From: Methanofastidiosum sp.
GTDB lineage: Archaea; Methanobacteriota_B; Thermococci; Methanofastidiosales; Methanofastidiosaceae
DNA: 49,024 nucleotides
Assembly: GCA_035362715.1 (NCBI GenBank)
Contig: DAOSDU010000013.1
Span: 1-49,024 of the forward strand
Direction: 5' to 3'
The translations under genes and the position numbers were made by a program. Each line of letters opens with the position of its first letter. Position 1 is the stretch's first letter. A model generated the notes under the pieces. It searched no databases. It saw only the letters and a list, made by a program, of their open reading frames with translations, and was not told the origin of the DNA. Positions 16,583 to 26,025 of this stretch are shown here, piece by piece.

Positions 16583-17131
16583 TTAAGAATATTTCAGGTT
16601 TTTATCTAACAGTTCAATGGCTTCTAGTACTTTATTTATATGCGCCCACATCTTGACCTGTTCCCATAGTTCTATTAGATTGTCTGCATACCCAGAAAAT
16701 CTATAGTACATATGCTCTCTATTCCATATAGTTGATACAATTCCTTCTCTGTTAATTAGAAATGTCATTGGTAGGATTTTTTTAGAGCCATCTTTATCCA
16801 AGAATACTACACCGTATTCTTCTGAAACATTGTAGTTCAAATCACTTAGTAATAATATATTACTAATATTATGTTCTAAGCAGAACTTACTAATCTCTTT
16901 TTCTGTCACAGGCCCAATTCCGATCAATTTAGCATTTAAATCTTTAAATTCGTCTTCCACCTTTGAGTAGTATAGTATCTCCGAATTATCGGATTTGAGA
17001 CTACTTTTATCAAAGAAGAAAAGCACAGTCCATTTATTTTTTAATTCTTTTAAACAGATATTTTTCTGATCTTTATCTTTCAAACAAAAATTTATAGCCT
17101 GCTCCCCTTCTAAATGTTTTTCATATGACAT
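16583..17131 (-). CDS. Peroxiredoxin/thioredoxin-fold protein lacking the peroxidatic cysteine
   Basis: This 182-residue protein follows the AhpC/BCP layout: INFCLKDKDQKNICLKELKN, then the strand TVLFFFDKS, then IGIGPVTEKEISKFCLEHN, then LLSDLNYNVSEEYGV and TFLINREGIV. Where a peroxiredoxin has PGCT just after the first strand, this one reads SSLKSDNSEIL with no cysteine, so peroxide reduction by the usual mechanism is not expected. The remaining cysteines are elsewhere in the fold. It may be a degenerate or repurposed member. A divergent promoter region separates it from hisG. Confidence 0.75.
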   Translation of the reverse strand: MSYEKHLEGEQAINFCLKDKDQKNICLKELKNKWTVLFFFDKSSLKSDNSEILYYSKVEDEFKDLNAKLIGIGPVTEKEISKFCLEHNISNILLLSDLNYNVSEEYGVVFLDKDGSKKILPMTFLINREGIVSTIWNREHMYYRFSGYADNLIELWEQVKMWAHINKVLEAIELLDKNLKYS

Positions 17132-17204
17132 GATTAATCCTACGATTTCCTTTTATTTATCTCTTTTGTAAAATAATCTAATATATCCTATAAATTAGTG
17201 CATA

Positions 17205-17216
17205 AAATATATAAAC
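17205..17216 (+). promoter_or_regulatory. TATA box of hisG
   Basis: AAATATATAAAC lies about 41-52 bases before the hisG ATG codons, giving a short leader that could include the GTGAGT at 17248-17253 as a weak ribosome-binding site. Confidence 0.45.
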
Positions 17217-17256
17217 AGTTTTTCGAGACGAGTTTTATAATTAAAAAGTGAGTAAT

Positions 17257-18126
17257 ATGATGCTTAAAATCGGATTGCCTAAAGGTAGCCTACAAGAGTC
17301 TACCCTCAACATGTTTAAAAAAGCGGGATATTCTATTAATATTTCTTCAAGGTCATATAAACCATCGATTGATGATACAAATATCGAATGCTTGTTGATT
17401 AGAGCACAAGAGATACCAAGATACGTAGAAAAAGGAATAATCGATATTGGTTTAACAGGAATGGACTGGGTAGTTGAAAATAATGCCGATATCGTGAATG
17501 TAGGAAAACTTGTTTATGCCAAGCAAGGATTAAAACCCGTTAAATGGGTGTTAGCTGTTTCTGAATCCTCTAAGATAAAGACGCCTCAAGACCTAAATGG
17601 CAAGAGAATCGCAACTGAAGTAGTCAATATAACAAAGAAATATTTAGAACAGAAAGGCATAGAGGCATCAGTTGAATTTTCTTGGGGTGCAACTGAAGTA
17701 AAAGTTCCAGAACTTGTCGATGCAATAGTGGAGCTTACTGAAACAGGATCATCACTTAAAGCTCACAATCTTAAGGTTCTTGACACCATCCTAGAATCTA
17801 CAACTGTTCTAATAAGCAATAAAGAATCATGGAAAAGTAGTTGGAAAAGGAAAAAAACCGAGGATCTTTTCATGCTTCTAAAAGGTGCATTGGCAGCAGA
17901 ATCAATGGTTGGGGTAAAAATGAACGTACAAAAAGCAAATCTTGAAGAGTTAATTTCTGTTTTACCTGCTTTGAGAAAGCCTACTGTATCAAATCTGAGT
18001 TCTGACGGATGGGTTGCAGTTGAAACAATCGTTGACGAAAAAATAATTAGAGACTTAATACCAAAACTAAAAAGTGCAGGTGCAGAAGGGATAATAGAAT
18101 ATCCTTTAAATAAAGTAATATATTAA
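17257..18126 (+). CDS. hisG: ATP phosphoribosyltransferase, long form
   Basis: HisG joins ATP and PRPP in the first step of histidine synthesis. The catalytic part is recognisable from KIGLPKGSLQESTLNMFKKAGY, DIGLTGMDWVVEN, KRIATEVVN and the PRPP loop VDAIVELTETGSSLKAHNL. About 75 residues follow as the C-terminal regulatory domain (SNLSSDGWVAVETIV), so this is the long, histidine-inhibited hexameric form that needs no HisZ. The frame opens at a GTG (17248), but two ATGs at 17257 and 17260 are better. No other his genes are in the window, so this is an orphan hisG. Confidence 0.92.
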   Translation: MMLKIGLPKGSLQESTLNMFKKAGYSINISSRSYKPSIDDTNIECLLIRAQEIPRYVEKGIIDIGLTGMDWVVENNADIVNVGKLVYAKQGLKPVKWVLAVSESSKIKTPQDLNGKRIATEVVNITKKYLEQKGIEASVEFSWGATEVKVPELVDAIVELTETGSSLKAHNLKVLDTILESTTVLISNKESWKSSWKRKKTEDLFMLLKGALAAESMVGVKMNVQKANLEELISVLPALRKPTVSNLSSDGWVAVETIVDEKIIRDLIPKLKSAGAEGIIEYPLNKVIY

Positions 18127-18128
18127 AA

Positions 18129-19523
18129 TTACCGGGGCATCTCTTTTCTTAGAGGCCTAATTGGTTCTTGCGAGGGTCTTGCAATTGGCTTCTGCGATGG
18201 TCTACTAATTCTATCTTTTAGATTAAGTTTTCTACCTCCGCCTCCACCTTTTCCTCTAATCAGGATAATCAATAATATTGCAACTATAATTGCAAGAACT
18301 ATTTCAATTATGGTATGGATAGAAAATGTAGTTATGCTTTCGCCTCCAGAACCTGAAACTCCCCCTAGAATTCCTCCAAGAGGTCTATTGGCAGCTTTCA
18401 TAGCATCTTCACATAATTGAACTGCTTGGCAATCATTAATCTCTGTATAAAGAGTCTTTGCTTCAGAATAATACGTTATTGCATTTTTTAGGTCACCTGA
18501 GAAGAATCTATTTTGACCTTGCATGAACTTATCATTAGCTTCCATTCTTTTTATTAACTTGTCGATTTCTTGGACAACTAATATGTTGTTATTTTCTTGG
18601 TAAATAACTTTGGCTTGGTCTAATGAAATCTTTGCATTCTCATAATCGCATGAGTCGTAATAAAGTCTTCCTTGATCATAGTAGTTTTTACCGACGTTTT
18701 TGACTGTAGCAGTAATATCTCGGAATAAATCATAATCGGCACCATACTTATCAGCATATGCAAGTCTCACCCTTATCACTTGATTTCCGATAGGAGCTTC
18801 GTATGACGCCCTAATATATAGTGACCCTGTTATTTGTCCCCCAGGCTGAAGGACACTTTGATTTACTGGAGGGTCAATTATCCCTTTAACCATGGGAGTA
18901 TCTTGGATAACAGTCATCTTAAGATTATATGCAGATTCAGTGTTGTTAATATTCGTAATCCTAAATGGAATATTTGGAAGATAAGGCACCACTAGTTCGA
19001 CTTCACAAACTCCTTGCTCAATATCTATTTGATATTTGTCAAATTCTAGAGTGATTAAAGGATCATTTCTTTTAATTTTAATGGTAGAAAAGACAGTTAA
19101 TAGAGACGGTTCGCAACCTTCTCTACATCCACCTATACCTGTTGCCACAACTACTGGAACTAAGTATTCTCCACTTAATGCTTTTGTTGTAATTTTTACT
19201 GTTAGAATAACAGTTTCTTCTTGGTCCGGGTCCATCCTGATAGGGAATAACTTCTTACCTTCAACAATCTGGAAAGCAGCTTTTGCCTCCTTAGTCATTG
19301 AATCTTCATCGATATATGCAAGCGTATCCCACATTACATCTTGAACGGTATTTTTTACTTTTACAGAGATTTTAATTTCTTGATTTGGAGTTGCTTCGGT
19401 AGGATAATCAAGCGCAACTTCCGGTAGTAAACTTTTTGTTTCCTCATCTTGGGCGCCAATATAGGTTCCAAAAGTAGATAATAGCATTAATAATATGAAA
19501 AGACTACTTATTGATTTATTCAT
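18129..19523 (-). CDS. Secreted, membrane-anchored protein with beta-sandwich and TPR-like regions
   Basis: This is a 464-residue surface protein of unknown function. A signal peptide (ISSLFILLMLLSTFGTYIGA) is followed by beta-sandwich domains of the CARDB/NEW3 kind (about residues 35-275, with EIKISVKVKNTVQ and PGGQITGSLYIRA). Next are about 80 residues of helical TPR-like repeats (YYDSCDYENAKISLDQAKVIY and FFSGDLKNAITYYSEAKTLY). One membrane helix (IIEIVLAIIVAILLIILI) then leads to a Gly-rich, Arg/Pro-rich cytoplasmic tail with RPSQ repeats. Related archaeal proteins are often called S-layer-like. Function cannot be assigned. The stop lies two bases beyond the hisG stop, so the genes converge. 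Confidence 0.75.
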   Translation of the reverse strand: MNKSISSLFILLMLLSTFGTYIGAQDEETKSLLPEVALDYPTEATPNQEIKISVKVKNTVQDVMWDTLAYIDEDSMTKEAKAAFQIVEGKKLFPIRMDPDQEETVILTVKITTKALSGEYLVPVVVATGIGGCREGCEPSLLTVFSTIKIKRNDPLITLEFDKYQIDIEQGVCEVELVVPYLPNIPFRITNINNTESAYNLKMTVIQDTPMVKGIIDPPVNQSVLQPGGQITGSLYIRASYEAPIGNQVIRVRLAYADKYGADYDLFRDITATVKNVGKNYYDQGRLYYDSCDYENAKISLDQAKVIYQENNNILVVQEIDKLIKRMEANDKFMQGQNRFFSGDLKNAITYYSEAKTLYTEINDCQAVQLCEDAMKAANRPLGGILGGVSGSGGESITTFSIHTIIEIVLAIIVAILLIILIRGKGGGGGRKLNLKDRISRPSQKPIARPSQEPIRPLRKEMPR

Positions 19524-19662
19524 ACTATATAAATAAGCAATAAATTTCTTTATAAACGTTTTGTATTTAATGTAATTGTGGCTACATATTCACAATATTG
19601 TCTATATTGTTGTAACTAAAAAGTTTTAAATAGTATTGAATAAGTATTCTATGGTGATATAT

Positions 19663-20439
19663 ATGGTATCTAACCTTCAAGAGCAACTGAAAGTTCAAAA
19701 GATGAACATTGAAGAAAGAATGTCGAAGATTGATAAAAAGATAGCCATAGGCAGTGGTAAGGGCGGTGTTGGAAAGTCCGTTGTAACTTCTTTAATTGCA
19801 TCTTATCTAGCCAAACAGGGAAAAAATGTGGGTATTCTAGATCTTGATATAACTGGGCCTAGTATTCCAATGATGTTTGGTATAAATGAGAAGCCAATAG
19901 GTGGGAGCTCTGGTATAATGCCAGTAATAAGTGAAAGTGGAATTAAAATAATGTCTATGAGTTTACTCCTACCTAAAAATGAAGACGCTGTTATCTGGAG
20001 AGGCCCTATGATTAGCGGTGCAGTTTCGCAATTTCTTGCAGATATTATCTGGGACGAACTTGATTATTTGTTATTTGACCTTCCTCCAGGTACAAGTGAT
20101 GTGCAGCTGACTTTAATGCAGAGTATCAAATTAGATGGATTTTTAGTAGTAACATCTCCTCAGACTCTTGCCGCAACAATTGTCAAAAAAGCTATATCTA
20201 TGGCACAAGAACTAAATGTAAGAATTTTGGGCGTTGTAGAAAATATGTCCTATGCAACTTGTCCTGATTGTGGTAAAAAAATCAATGTATTTGGAAATGG
20301 TGAAGATAATAAGATGGGAGTTCCAATTGTAGGAACAATACCAATTGATCCACAGATATCAAAACTATGTGATGAAGGTAAAATAGAGGAATATGAAATA
20401 GATCTTGGAGGTATATTTACTCTTTTGGAAGGATTGTAA
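19663..20439 (+). CDS. mrp: Mrp/NBP35-family Fe-S carrier P-loop ATPase
   Basis: This is a dimeric ATPase that carries Fe-S clusters to target proteins (known for ApbC/Nbp35). The deviant Walker A is GSGKGGVGKS (about residues 30-39), followed by DLDITGPSIPMMFG and DLPPGTSDVQLT. The cluster-binding CPDC is near residue 205, with TCPDCGKK. I start at the ATG at 19663 because GGTGAT is directly upstream; the open frame reaches a TTG at 19636. The stop overlaps the next ATG by one base (TAATG), so the two proteins are produced together. Confidence 0.92.
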   Translation: MVSNLQEQLKVQKMNIEERMSKIDKKIAIGSGKGGVGKSVVTSLIASYLAKQGKNVGILDLDITGPSIPMMFGINEKPIGGSSGIMPVISESGIKIMSMSLLLPKNEDAVIWRGPMISGAVSQFLADIIWDELDYLLFDLPPGTSDVQLTLMQSIKLDGFLVVTSPQTLAATIVKKAISMAQELNVRILGVVENMSYATCPDCGKKINVFGNGEDNKMGVPIVGTIPIDPQISKLCDEGKIEEYEIDLGGIFTLLEGL

Positions 20440-21290
20440 TGCATGCCAAAATTAAATGCGTTGTAGATAATAATGTTAAGCTCTCCTCTAATTTTTGGGG
20501 AGAGCACGGACTTAGTTTTTTAATTGAAAATAAAGAGAAAATTCTTTTTGACACTGGCAAAACTTTTGATGTCCTAAATCATAATTTAGAGGTATTTGGC
20601 GAAAAAAAAGAGGACATATCTAAAATATTCATAAGTCACGGGCACTATGATCATACCGGAGGGCTAATGGGTATTAAGAAATACTCAAATGTAAAAATAT
20701 TTGCCCATCCTTCAATTTTTGAAGAAAAATACAAAAAAACAGATATGGGCCCAAAGTACATTGGTGCCCCCTTCAAGAAAAAAGATTTACCAGATATATC
20801 CCTTACCCAAGAGAGTATTGAAGTGTCTAAGAAGATATTTACCACAGGCCAAATAGAAAGGACCTTTGATTTTGAAAAAGTATCAACTATATTCCAAAAA
20901 AAAATAGGCTCAAAATTTAATCATGACGAGATAATTGATGATCAGGCTTTAGTAATAAAAACCCATATCGGTGGGGTCGTGATATTAGGGTGTAATCATT
21001 CTGGCCTGTTGAATACAATTGAGCATTCAAAGGATCTTATCGGGGATGATGTATTCTTAGTTCTTGGTGGGACTCATCTTGTTGCAGCTGATGATAATAA
21101 GATCTCTCGTACCGTAGAATATCTCAAAAAATATGGCATAACTCTCTTTGGATTCCATTGCACGGGCGATTACGCTTCCTTTAAGCTTCATTCTGCACTT
21201 GATAAAATGTATTGCAGAGGATACACCGGATTTGAAGTATTAATCGAGTTTGAAGGATATCATTTGGGAAAAGATACTAAATGTCAATGA
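20439..21290 (+). CDS. Metallo-beta-lactamase-fold hydrolase, COG1237 type
   Basis: This is a 283-residue MBL-fold protein. The metal-binding motif SHGHYDHTGGL (about 66-76) is complete, and later ligands are seen in GCNHSGLLN and FGFHCTGD. The arrangement matches the COG1237 branch. One archaeal member was annotated as acting in methanopterin synthesis (7,8-dihydropterin-6-ylmethyl-aminobenzene phosphate synthase). I treat that as a possibility, not a call. Coupling with mrp through TAATG may indicate a shared pathway. Its stop directly abuts the convergent acylphosphatase gene. Confidence 0.85.
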   Translation: MHAKIKCVVDNNVKLSSNFWGEHGLSFLIENKEKILFDTGKTFDVLNHNLEVFGEKKEDISKIFISHGHYDHTGGLMGIKKYSNVKIFAHPSIFEEKYKKTDMGPKYIGAPFKKKDLPDISLTQESIEVSKKIFTTGQIERTFDFEKVSTIFQKKIGSKFNHDEIIDDQALVIKTHIGGVVILGCNHSGLLNTIEHSKDLIGDDVFLVLGGTHLVAADDNKISRTVEYLKKYGITLFGFHCTGDYASFKLHSALDKMYCRGYTGFEVLIEFEGYHLGKDTKCQ

Positions 21291-21560
21291 TTATCTAATA
21301 AAAAAATCTTTGAACTCTCCTTTGTATTGTTCATTTACTACTTCAACTTTGTCAACTCTTGCGTGTTTTGGGCCAACTTCGCACCACTCGATCATTTTAT
21401 TAACACAGATATCTTCACCTTCAATAACTGCTTCAACTCTTCCATCTAGAAGATTTCTAACATAACCAGTTACTTTTAGTCTTTGGGCTTCTATTTGAGC
21501 ATTAGCACGATAAAATACCCCTTGTACTAATCCTGATATGTAGATTCTAATCCTCTTCAT
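21291..21560 (-). CDS. acyP: Acylphosphatase
   Basis: This is a small enzyme (89 residues) that hydrolyses acyl phosphates such as 1,3-bisphosphoglycerate or carbamoyl phosphate. The catalytic loop GLVQGVFYR (with the phosphate-binding arginine) and the GYVRNLLDGRVEAVIEG block with the catalytic asparagine are intact. The length is standard. It is transcribed alone, divergent from the KaiC-like gene. Confidence 0.95.
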   Translation of the reverse strand: MKRIRIYISGLVQGVFYRANAQIEAQRLKVTGYVRNLLDGRVEAVIEGEDICVNKMIEWCEVGPKHARVDKVEVVNEQYKGEFKDFFIR

Positions 21561-21626
21561 TAATAAATACTATCTCTTTAATTTCTTAAAGCTTATCTTT
21601 GATATGAAAATATCAAAATAATTACT

Positions 21627-21636
21627 CTTTTATAGT
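21627..21636 (+). promoter_or_regulatory. TATA box of the KaiC-like gene (leaderless)
   Basis: CTTTTATAGT is 20-29 bases upstream of the ATG at 21656, with no ribosome-binding site, so transcription probably starts at the ATG. Confidence 0.5.
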
Positions 21637-21655
21637 TCAAAACTTATTTATAGTT

Positions 21656-22474
21656 ATGAAAGGCTTCAAAGAACGTCAAAATATTAAAACAGATATAGAT
21701 CTTTTAGATGATTTAATACTCGATGGTATCCCAAGAGACTCATTTATTGTCCTTCTTGGTGAAGGTGGAACAGGAAAATCTGCAATACTTGGGGAATTAT
21801 GCTATAAATTCTTGAAGAGGGGGGAGCCTGTAATTTATGTTGCCCTTGACAATCCACCGCCCTCAGTTTTTTCCGATATTAATAGTCTTGGATGGGACAT
21901 AACAAATTTTTGTGAAAAAGGGCTTTTAAGATTTTTAGATTGTTATTCTTTTAGGATGAAAGCAGATTATGATCAAAAATGCATTACAGTCCTAAGAGAG
22001 CCAGACGACTTGCCCAACTTTACCGATAAATTGGTAAGTTTAATGGACGAGTTGAACATGGATGGTAAAGGTATAGTATTGATCGATTCTTTGACTGAAT
22101 TCATGACTTTGTCTGACCCATCTCAGGTCGTTGACTCTGTAAAGAACTGGAGAGCGAGAGGGACAAAAGAAAGAAATGTATTGTTTTTTTCAACACTCCA
22201 TTATGGGCTTAAGGCATTTGAGGGTTTTGCTGATGTATTTGATTATATCGTAGATGGAATTATAGATTTAAGGTACGACCCGACTTATATGGCCTCAGAC
22301 ATTCTCTTAAAACAAATTAGAATCAGAAAAATCAAGGGTGCAGACCACTATACAAATTGGGTAAATTTTGTAATACAAAAAGATGGATTAAAACCTCTTA
22401 TAATCGAAGAGAAAAAAACAAAAAAGAAGAAATCTGCCAACAATTCTAAAAAGAAAAATTCAAAGAAGACTTAA
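21656..22474 (+). CDS. KaiC-like RecA-superfamily ATPase, single domain
   Basis: This is an ATPase of the archaeal KaiC/RadA-like (COG0467) group, 272 residues. Walker A is GEGGTGKS (about 35-42), Walker B is GIVLIDSL, and ERNVLFFSTLHYG matches the sensor region. It starts with NIKTDIDLLDDLILDGIPR, the usual entry for this fold. The C-terminus is a Lys/Ser-rich tail (KKTKKKKSANNSKKKNSKK) that could bind nucleic acid or membrane lipid; this is unusual for the group. There is a single RecA domain, not two as in cyanobacterial KaiC. Function in archaea is largely unknown; signalling or motility links are known for relatives such as ArlH. Confidence 0.82.
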   Translation: MKGFKERQNIKTDIDLLDDLILDGIPRDSFIVLLGEGGTGKSAILGELCYKFLKRGEPVIYVALDNPPPSVFSDINSLGWDITNFCEKGLLRFLDCYSFRMKADYDQKCITVLREPDDLPNFTDKLVSLMDELNMDGKGIVLIDSLTEFMTLSDPSQVVDSVKNWRARGTKERNVLFFSTLHYGLKAFEGFADVFDYIVDGIIDLRYDPTYMASDILLKQIRIRKIKGADHYTNWVNFVIQKDGLKPLIIEEKKTKKKKSANNSKKKNSKKT

Positions 22475-22510
22475 CTAAATCGAATTGCTCTGCAGATAAA
22501 AGGTGTTTTT

Positions 22511-25339
22511 ATGAAAAGGCTTTTCAAATACTACCCAGATGATTTCAAAGACCTTCCTGTCAAGGTCCTCCACATGGATTTGATTTTTGATGTTTATCAT
22601 AATTACACAAATGTAAAATCAAAACTAAGAGCAAAATCTTTGAACTTTCCTATATCAAAACTCGAATTGAATGCTAAAAATCTGGAAGTCATATCTTTAT
22701 CTGTAGAAAATTATGAAACAGAACATAATTATATAAAAGATGAAAATGTAATTATAATAACTTTTGATAAATCATTGCCACCTAAAACAGAGTTTGTAAT
22801 TAATACTGAAACTATTTGCAGACCAACAAAAAATATCTTAGAGGGGCTATATTATGATGAAACACCTCCAGAGGCACCACCACAACAGATTACCCAGTGT
22901 CAGCAGTGGGGATTCCAAAGACTTGTCCCATGTTTTGACGATATGATGGCAAAATGTACTTACACAACTACAATTATTGCGGATGAAAGATACACGAACA
23001 TCATAACAAATGGAGATATTCTAGAAGAAAGACATTCTATTGGCGGTGGGAGAGATAAAATAAAATATGCCAATATAATAACTCCAATGGCTCCGTATCT
23101 TTTCTTTTTAGGTGTTGGAACATATTCAACTTTTAAAAGAGAAGTTGAGTATCCAGATGGCCACACTTTCATGCTAGAATTTCTCGTTCCACCAAACTCA
23201 AAAAAAGAAATTGCAGAAAAAGCTTTGGATGTTTTACATGACTGCATAATCTGGACGTATCTTTTCACCGGGCCTAATCAATACGATAATCTAGATATCC
23301 GAAATGAAATGAAGTTACTTATAGAAGATAGAGAAAAAATGAAGATTGAAGGAAATAATGAAAAACTTCAACAAATAAGAAAAAAATTGTCAGATCTGAA
23401 TAAGAAGATTATTCCTGGCTATAAATACACGGGCACAGTTTATCGTGAGATTGGTATGCAAAACTCTGATTTTGGTGGTATGGAAAACGTTGGGAATACA
23501 ACAATTAGTACCAATAGGATTATGCCTTTCAACGACATGACAGACAATGGCTTTGAATATATGGTTTCAGTAAAAGTGCATGAGTACTATCACAACCTAA
23601 ACGGCTCAGAGGTGACTGGAAAGGATCCATTCCAAATTTGGCTTAACGAGGCAGTTACAGTAATAATTGAAAAACAGTACCATGAATTTCTTTTTGGAAA
23701 AGACTACGGGAGATTAAAAACTGTATTAACGCTTTTGGCCCCAAGCAGCGGCACTTTTACATCCGATCAAGGTTCATCTGTAATGCCTATACTGCCAGAT
23801 GGATTTAACGACCCAAATGAACTAATTACTGGGGTTACCTATGTCAAAGCTCCTGAATTTGTAAAAATGATTGAAACTTTTATGGGAAAAGAAAAGTTCG
23901 TCAAAGCTTTGGATTTGTACCATAAGAGATTCAGCCATGGAAACGCAACAACAGAAGATTGGATCAAGGCAATGGAAGAAGTTTCAAACATGGATTTTTC
24001 TAAAATGGCCAAACATTGGTTAAAACAAACAGGATTCCCTACAGTTGACATTAAATCTAACTATGATACTAAACAAAAGAGATTGACTTTTGAAATAAAA
24101 CAGTTGACACCAAAAGAAGGGGCATACTGGACTTTTCCATTAAAAATTGCAGTTGTAGATCAAAAAGGCAATGATATTATTGAGTCCATTGAAAAGATTG
24201 ATAGTTTAGAGGCTAGTGTAGTATTTGAAGATATACCTGAAGCTCACTTTATCTCATTGAACAGAGATTACTCGTTCTATGGGAAGATTAACTATGATGC
24301 AGATTTAGAAGATCTTATTTCTCAAATAAGAAAAGACAAAAATCTGATAGCTAAATACGTTGCATTTTACAAATTATTAGATATGGAGAAAATGAGACTT
24401 TTGAATAATTTAGAACTTGAGCCGATTGAAGAAATAATTGATATATACTTTGAGCTAATCTCTGATGAAGCATTAATGGAAAAAGCAGGCGGACAGTTTC
24501 TTACAATATTTGAATCCGTAGACGATAAAAAATTTGCACATCACTATACAAAGATGTATGATGTTAGAAAGAAAATAATGGGGGAAATAGCCAAAAAATA
24601 CAAAAAAGAACTTTTGGAAATATACAAAAAATATAATACTCCTTGTTCTGGCAAAACATATATTGAAACTAAGAGCCTTGAAATAAAAAGAAGGCAAGTA
24701 AAAAATGTCGCTTTATCTTTGTTGGCTACTCTAGATACTGAGGATATTCATAAAATTATAAAAGAACAGCTTTATCATTCAGATTCCGCAACAGATAAAT
24801 TAACAGCTTTTTCGTTGTATCTCAATAGTTCTGCGAGAGATAAACTGGAAGTCTTGAAATCTATCGAAGAAAGGTCAAAAAAGAATCTTGTTAGTTGGGA
24901 GTCATTTCTTGGAATTATCGCATCAAACAGCAGTGAAGACATTATAAAGATTATTAAAAGAATTGAAGGCTCTGACTCATTTAGAATAGAACAGTCAAAT
25001 GATCAAAGAGCACTTTATGTTCAATTTGCCCACAATAGAAAAAAGTCTTTAGAAACTGAAGAAGGAAGAAATTTCTTGAAGGATGCAATTATAAAACTTT
25101 CTGCAGTAAATGAATATACAGCTGTCAACGCAATAAAGGTATTTGGAAATATTGATGATATGGAAGAAAAGCATCATTTGGATTTAATCAAGGCGATTAT
25201 TGAAATCATGTCAAATATAACGCCAGAGAAAATGCCAAGCGTTTACAACACAGCTAGAAGGTTACTGATGGGCGCCCCAGTAGCTTTAGGGAAATACAAG
25301 GAGATTTATGGAGAACTTGAATTCTTAAAATCGGGATAA
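22511..25339 (+). CDS. pepN: M1-family aminopeptidase, PepN type
   Basis: This is a zinc aminopeptidase of 942 residues that trims N-terminal residues from peptides. The substrate-binding GGMEN is at about 321 (GAMEN in most), zinc ligands are in HEYYHN at about 357-362 and WLNEA at about 379 (WLNEG in most), and the catalytic region continues to the GVTYVKAPEFVK segment. The N-terminal QITQCQQWGFQR block resembles bacterial PepN. The last 350 residues are helical ARM-like repeats as in PepN. AGGTG precedes the ATG. The bacterial flavour suggests possible transfer, though I cannot test it. Confidence 0.92.
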   Translation: MKRLFKYYPDDFKDLPVKVLHMDLIFDVYHNYTNVKSKLRAKSLNFPISKLELNAKNLEVISLSVENYETEHNYIKDENVIIITFDKSLPPKTEFVINTETICRPTKNILEGLYYDETPPEAPPQQITQCQQWGFQRLVPCFDDMMAKCTYTTTIIADERYTNIITNGDILEERHSIGGGRDKIKYANIITPMAPYLFFLGVGTYSTFKREVEYPDGHTFMLEFLVPPNSKKEIAEKALDVLHDCIIWTYLFTGPNQYDNLDIRNEMKLLIEDREKMKIEGNNEKLQQIRKKLSDLNKKIIPGYKYTGTVYREIGMQNSDFGGMENVGNTTISTNRIMPFNDMTDNGFEYMVSVKVHEYYHNLNGSEVTGKDPFQIWLNEAVTVIIEKQYHEFLFGKDYGRLKTVLTLLAPSSGTFTSDQGSSVMPILPDGFNDPNELITGVTYVKAPEFVKMIETFMGKEKFVKALDLYHKRFSHGNATTEDWIKAMEEVSNMDFSKMAKHWLKQTGFPTVDIKSNYDTKQKRLTFEIKQLTPKEGAYWTFPLKIAVVDQKGNDIIESIEKIDSLEASVVFEDIPEAHFISLNRDYSFYGKINYDADLEDLISQIRKDKNLIAKYVAFYKLLDMEKMRLLNNLELEPIEEIIDIYFELISDEALMEKAGGQFLTIFESVDDKKFAHHYTKMYDVRKKIMGEIAKKYKKELLEIYKKYNTPCSGKTYIETKSLEIKRRQVKNVALSLLATLDTEDIHKIIKEQLYHSDSATDKLTAFSLYLNSSARDKLEVLKSIEERSKKNLVSWESFLGIIASNSSEDIIKIIKRIEGSDSFRIEQSNDQRALYVQFAHNRKKSLETEEGRNFLKDAIIKLSAVNEYTAVNAIKVFGNIDDMEEKHHLDLIKAIIEIMSNITPEKMPSVYNTARRLLMGAPVALGKYKEIYGELEFLKSG

Positions 25340-25340
25340 T

Positions 25341-26024
25341 ATGTCTGAAAACAAAGAATATCTGCCAGTTGTGATAAAAGAAGAAGATATTTTGGCAGTA
25401 TGTGGATTTGTTAGGCGAGATATTGTTCACAGTAGCCTTAGAATCCCCCACATATCCGTTAATATTATCCCAATAATCCGAGGTACAGAAAAAACAATTC
25501 TGCAAAAGAGATCTAAAAAGAGAAAAATAGATCCTTCTAAATATGATTTCAATGGCGGTCATGTAACCTATGAACCTGTCCTTTTATCAGATGATCCGAA
25601 GGCGCTTGAACATGCAAACGATAAAACAGCATTACGAGAAACCAGAGAAGAAATAGCGGTTTCAAATGATGGAATGCCTTACGTATTTTCGTCAAAAGAT
25701 TTGATAAGATTCACAAAAATTGGTGAATTTCTCACGGGATTTAATATACCCGATTCAATAAATGTGGGGTATATGACGGGGTATATTCTATTCATACCAT
25801 TTGACTCAAAAATAATTATTACTGATGAAAATGAAGACGGAACGATTGAAGAGCTGTCTTACGAAAAAATTGATATCTCAGAAGTTGTATCATTGTTCAA
25901 AGAAAATCCTTTAAATTTTGCATGCGGAGCAACTGCAGTTTTAAAAGAGCTATCCAATACAAAAAGCGATGCATATTTTAGATTCTGGCATATTGTAAAT
26001 TTAAATAAAAATAAAAATATTTAA
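25341..26024 (+). CDS. NUDIX-fold protein with extended NUDIX box
   Basis: This is a 227-residue protein. The catalytic part of a NUDIX box is clear as ALRETREEIAV (REXXEE), but the preceding glycine segment FNGGHVTYEP is separated from it by a longer acidic and polar insert (VLLSDDPKALEHANDKT) than the classical G-x5-E-x7 spacing allows. The central GEFLTGFN and VGYMTGYILF strands agree with a NUDIX fold. The likely activity is hydrolysis of a nucleoside diphosphate derivative; the substrate is unknown. It starts two bases after pepN, so they are probably co-transcribed. Confidence 0.75.
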   Translation: MSENKEYLPVVIKEEDILAVCGFVRRDIVHSSLRIPHISVNIIPIIRGTEKTILQKRSKKRKIDPSKYDFNGGHVTYEPVLLSDDPKALEHANDKTALRETREEIAVSNDGMPYVFSSKDLIRFTKIGEFLTGFNIPDSINVGYMTGYILFIPFDSKIIITDENEDGTIEELSYEKIDISEVVSLFKENPLNFACGATAVLKELSNTKSDAYFRFWHIVNLNKNKNI

Positions 26025-26025
26025 T

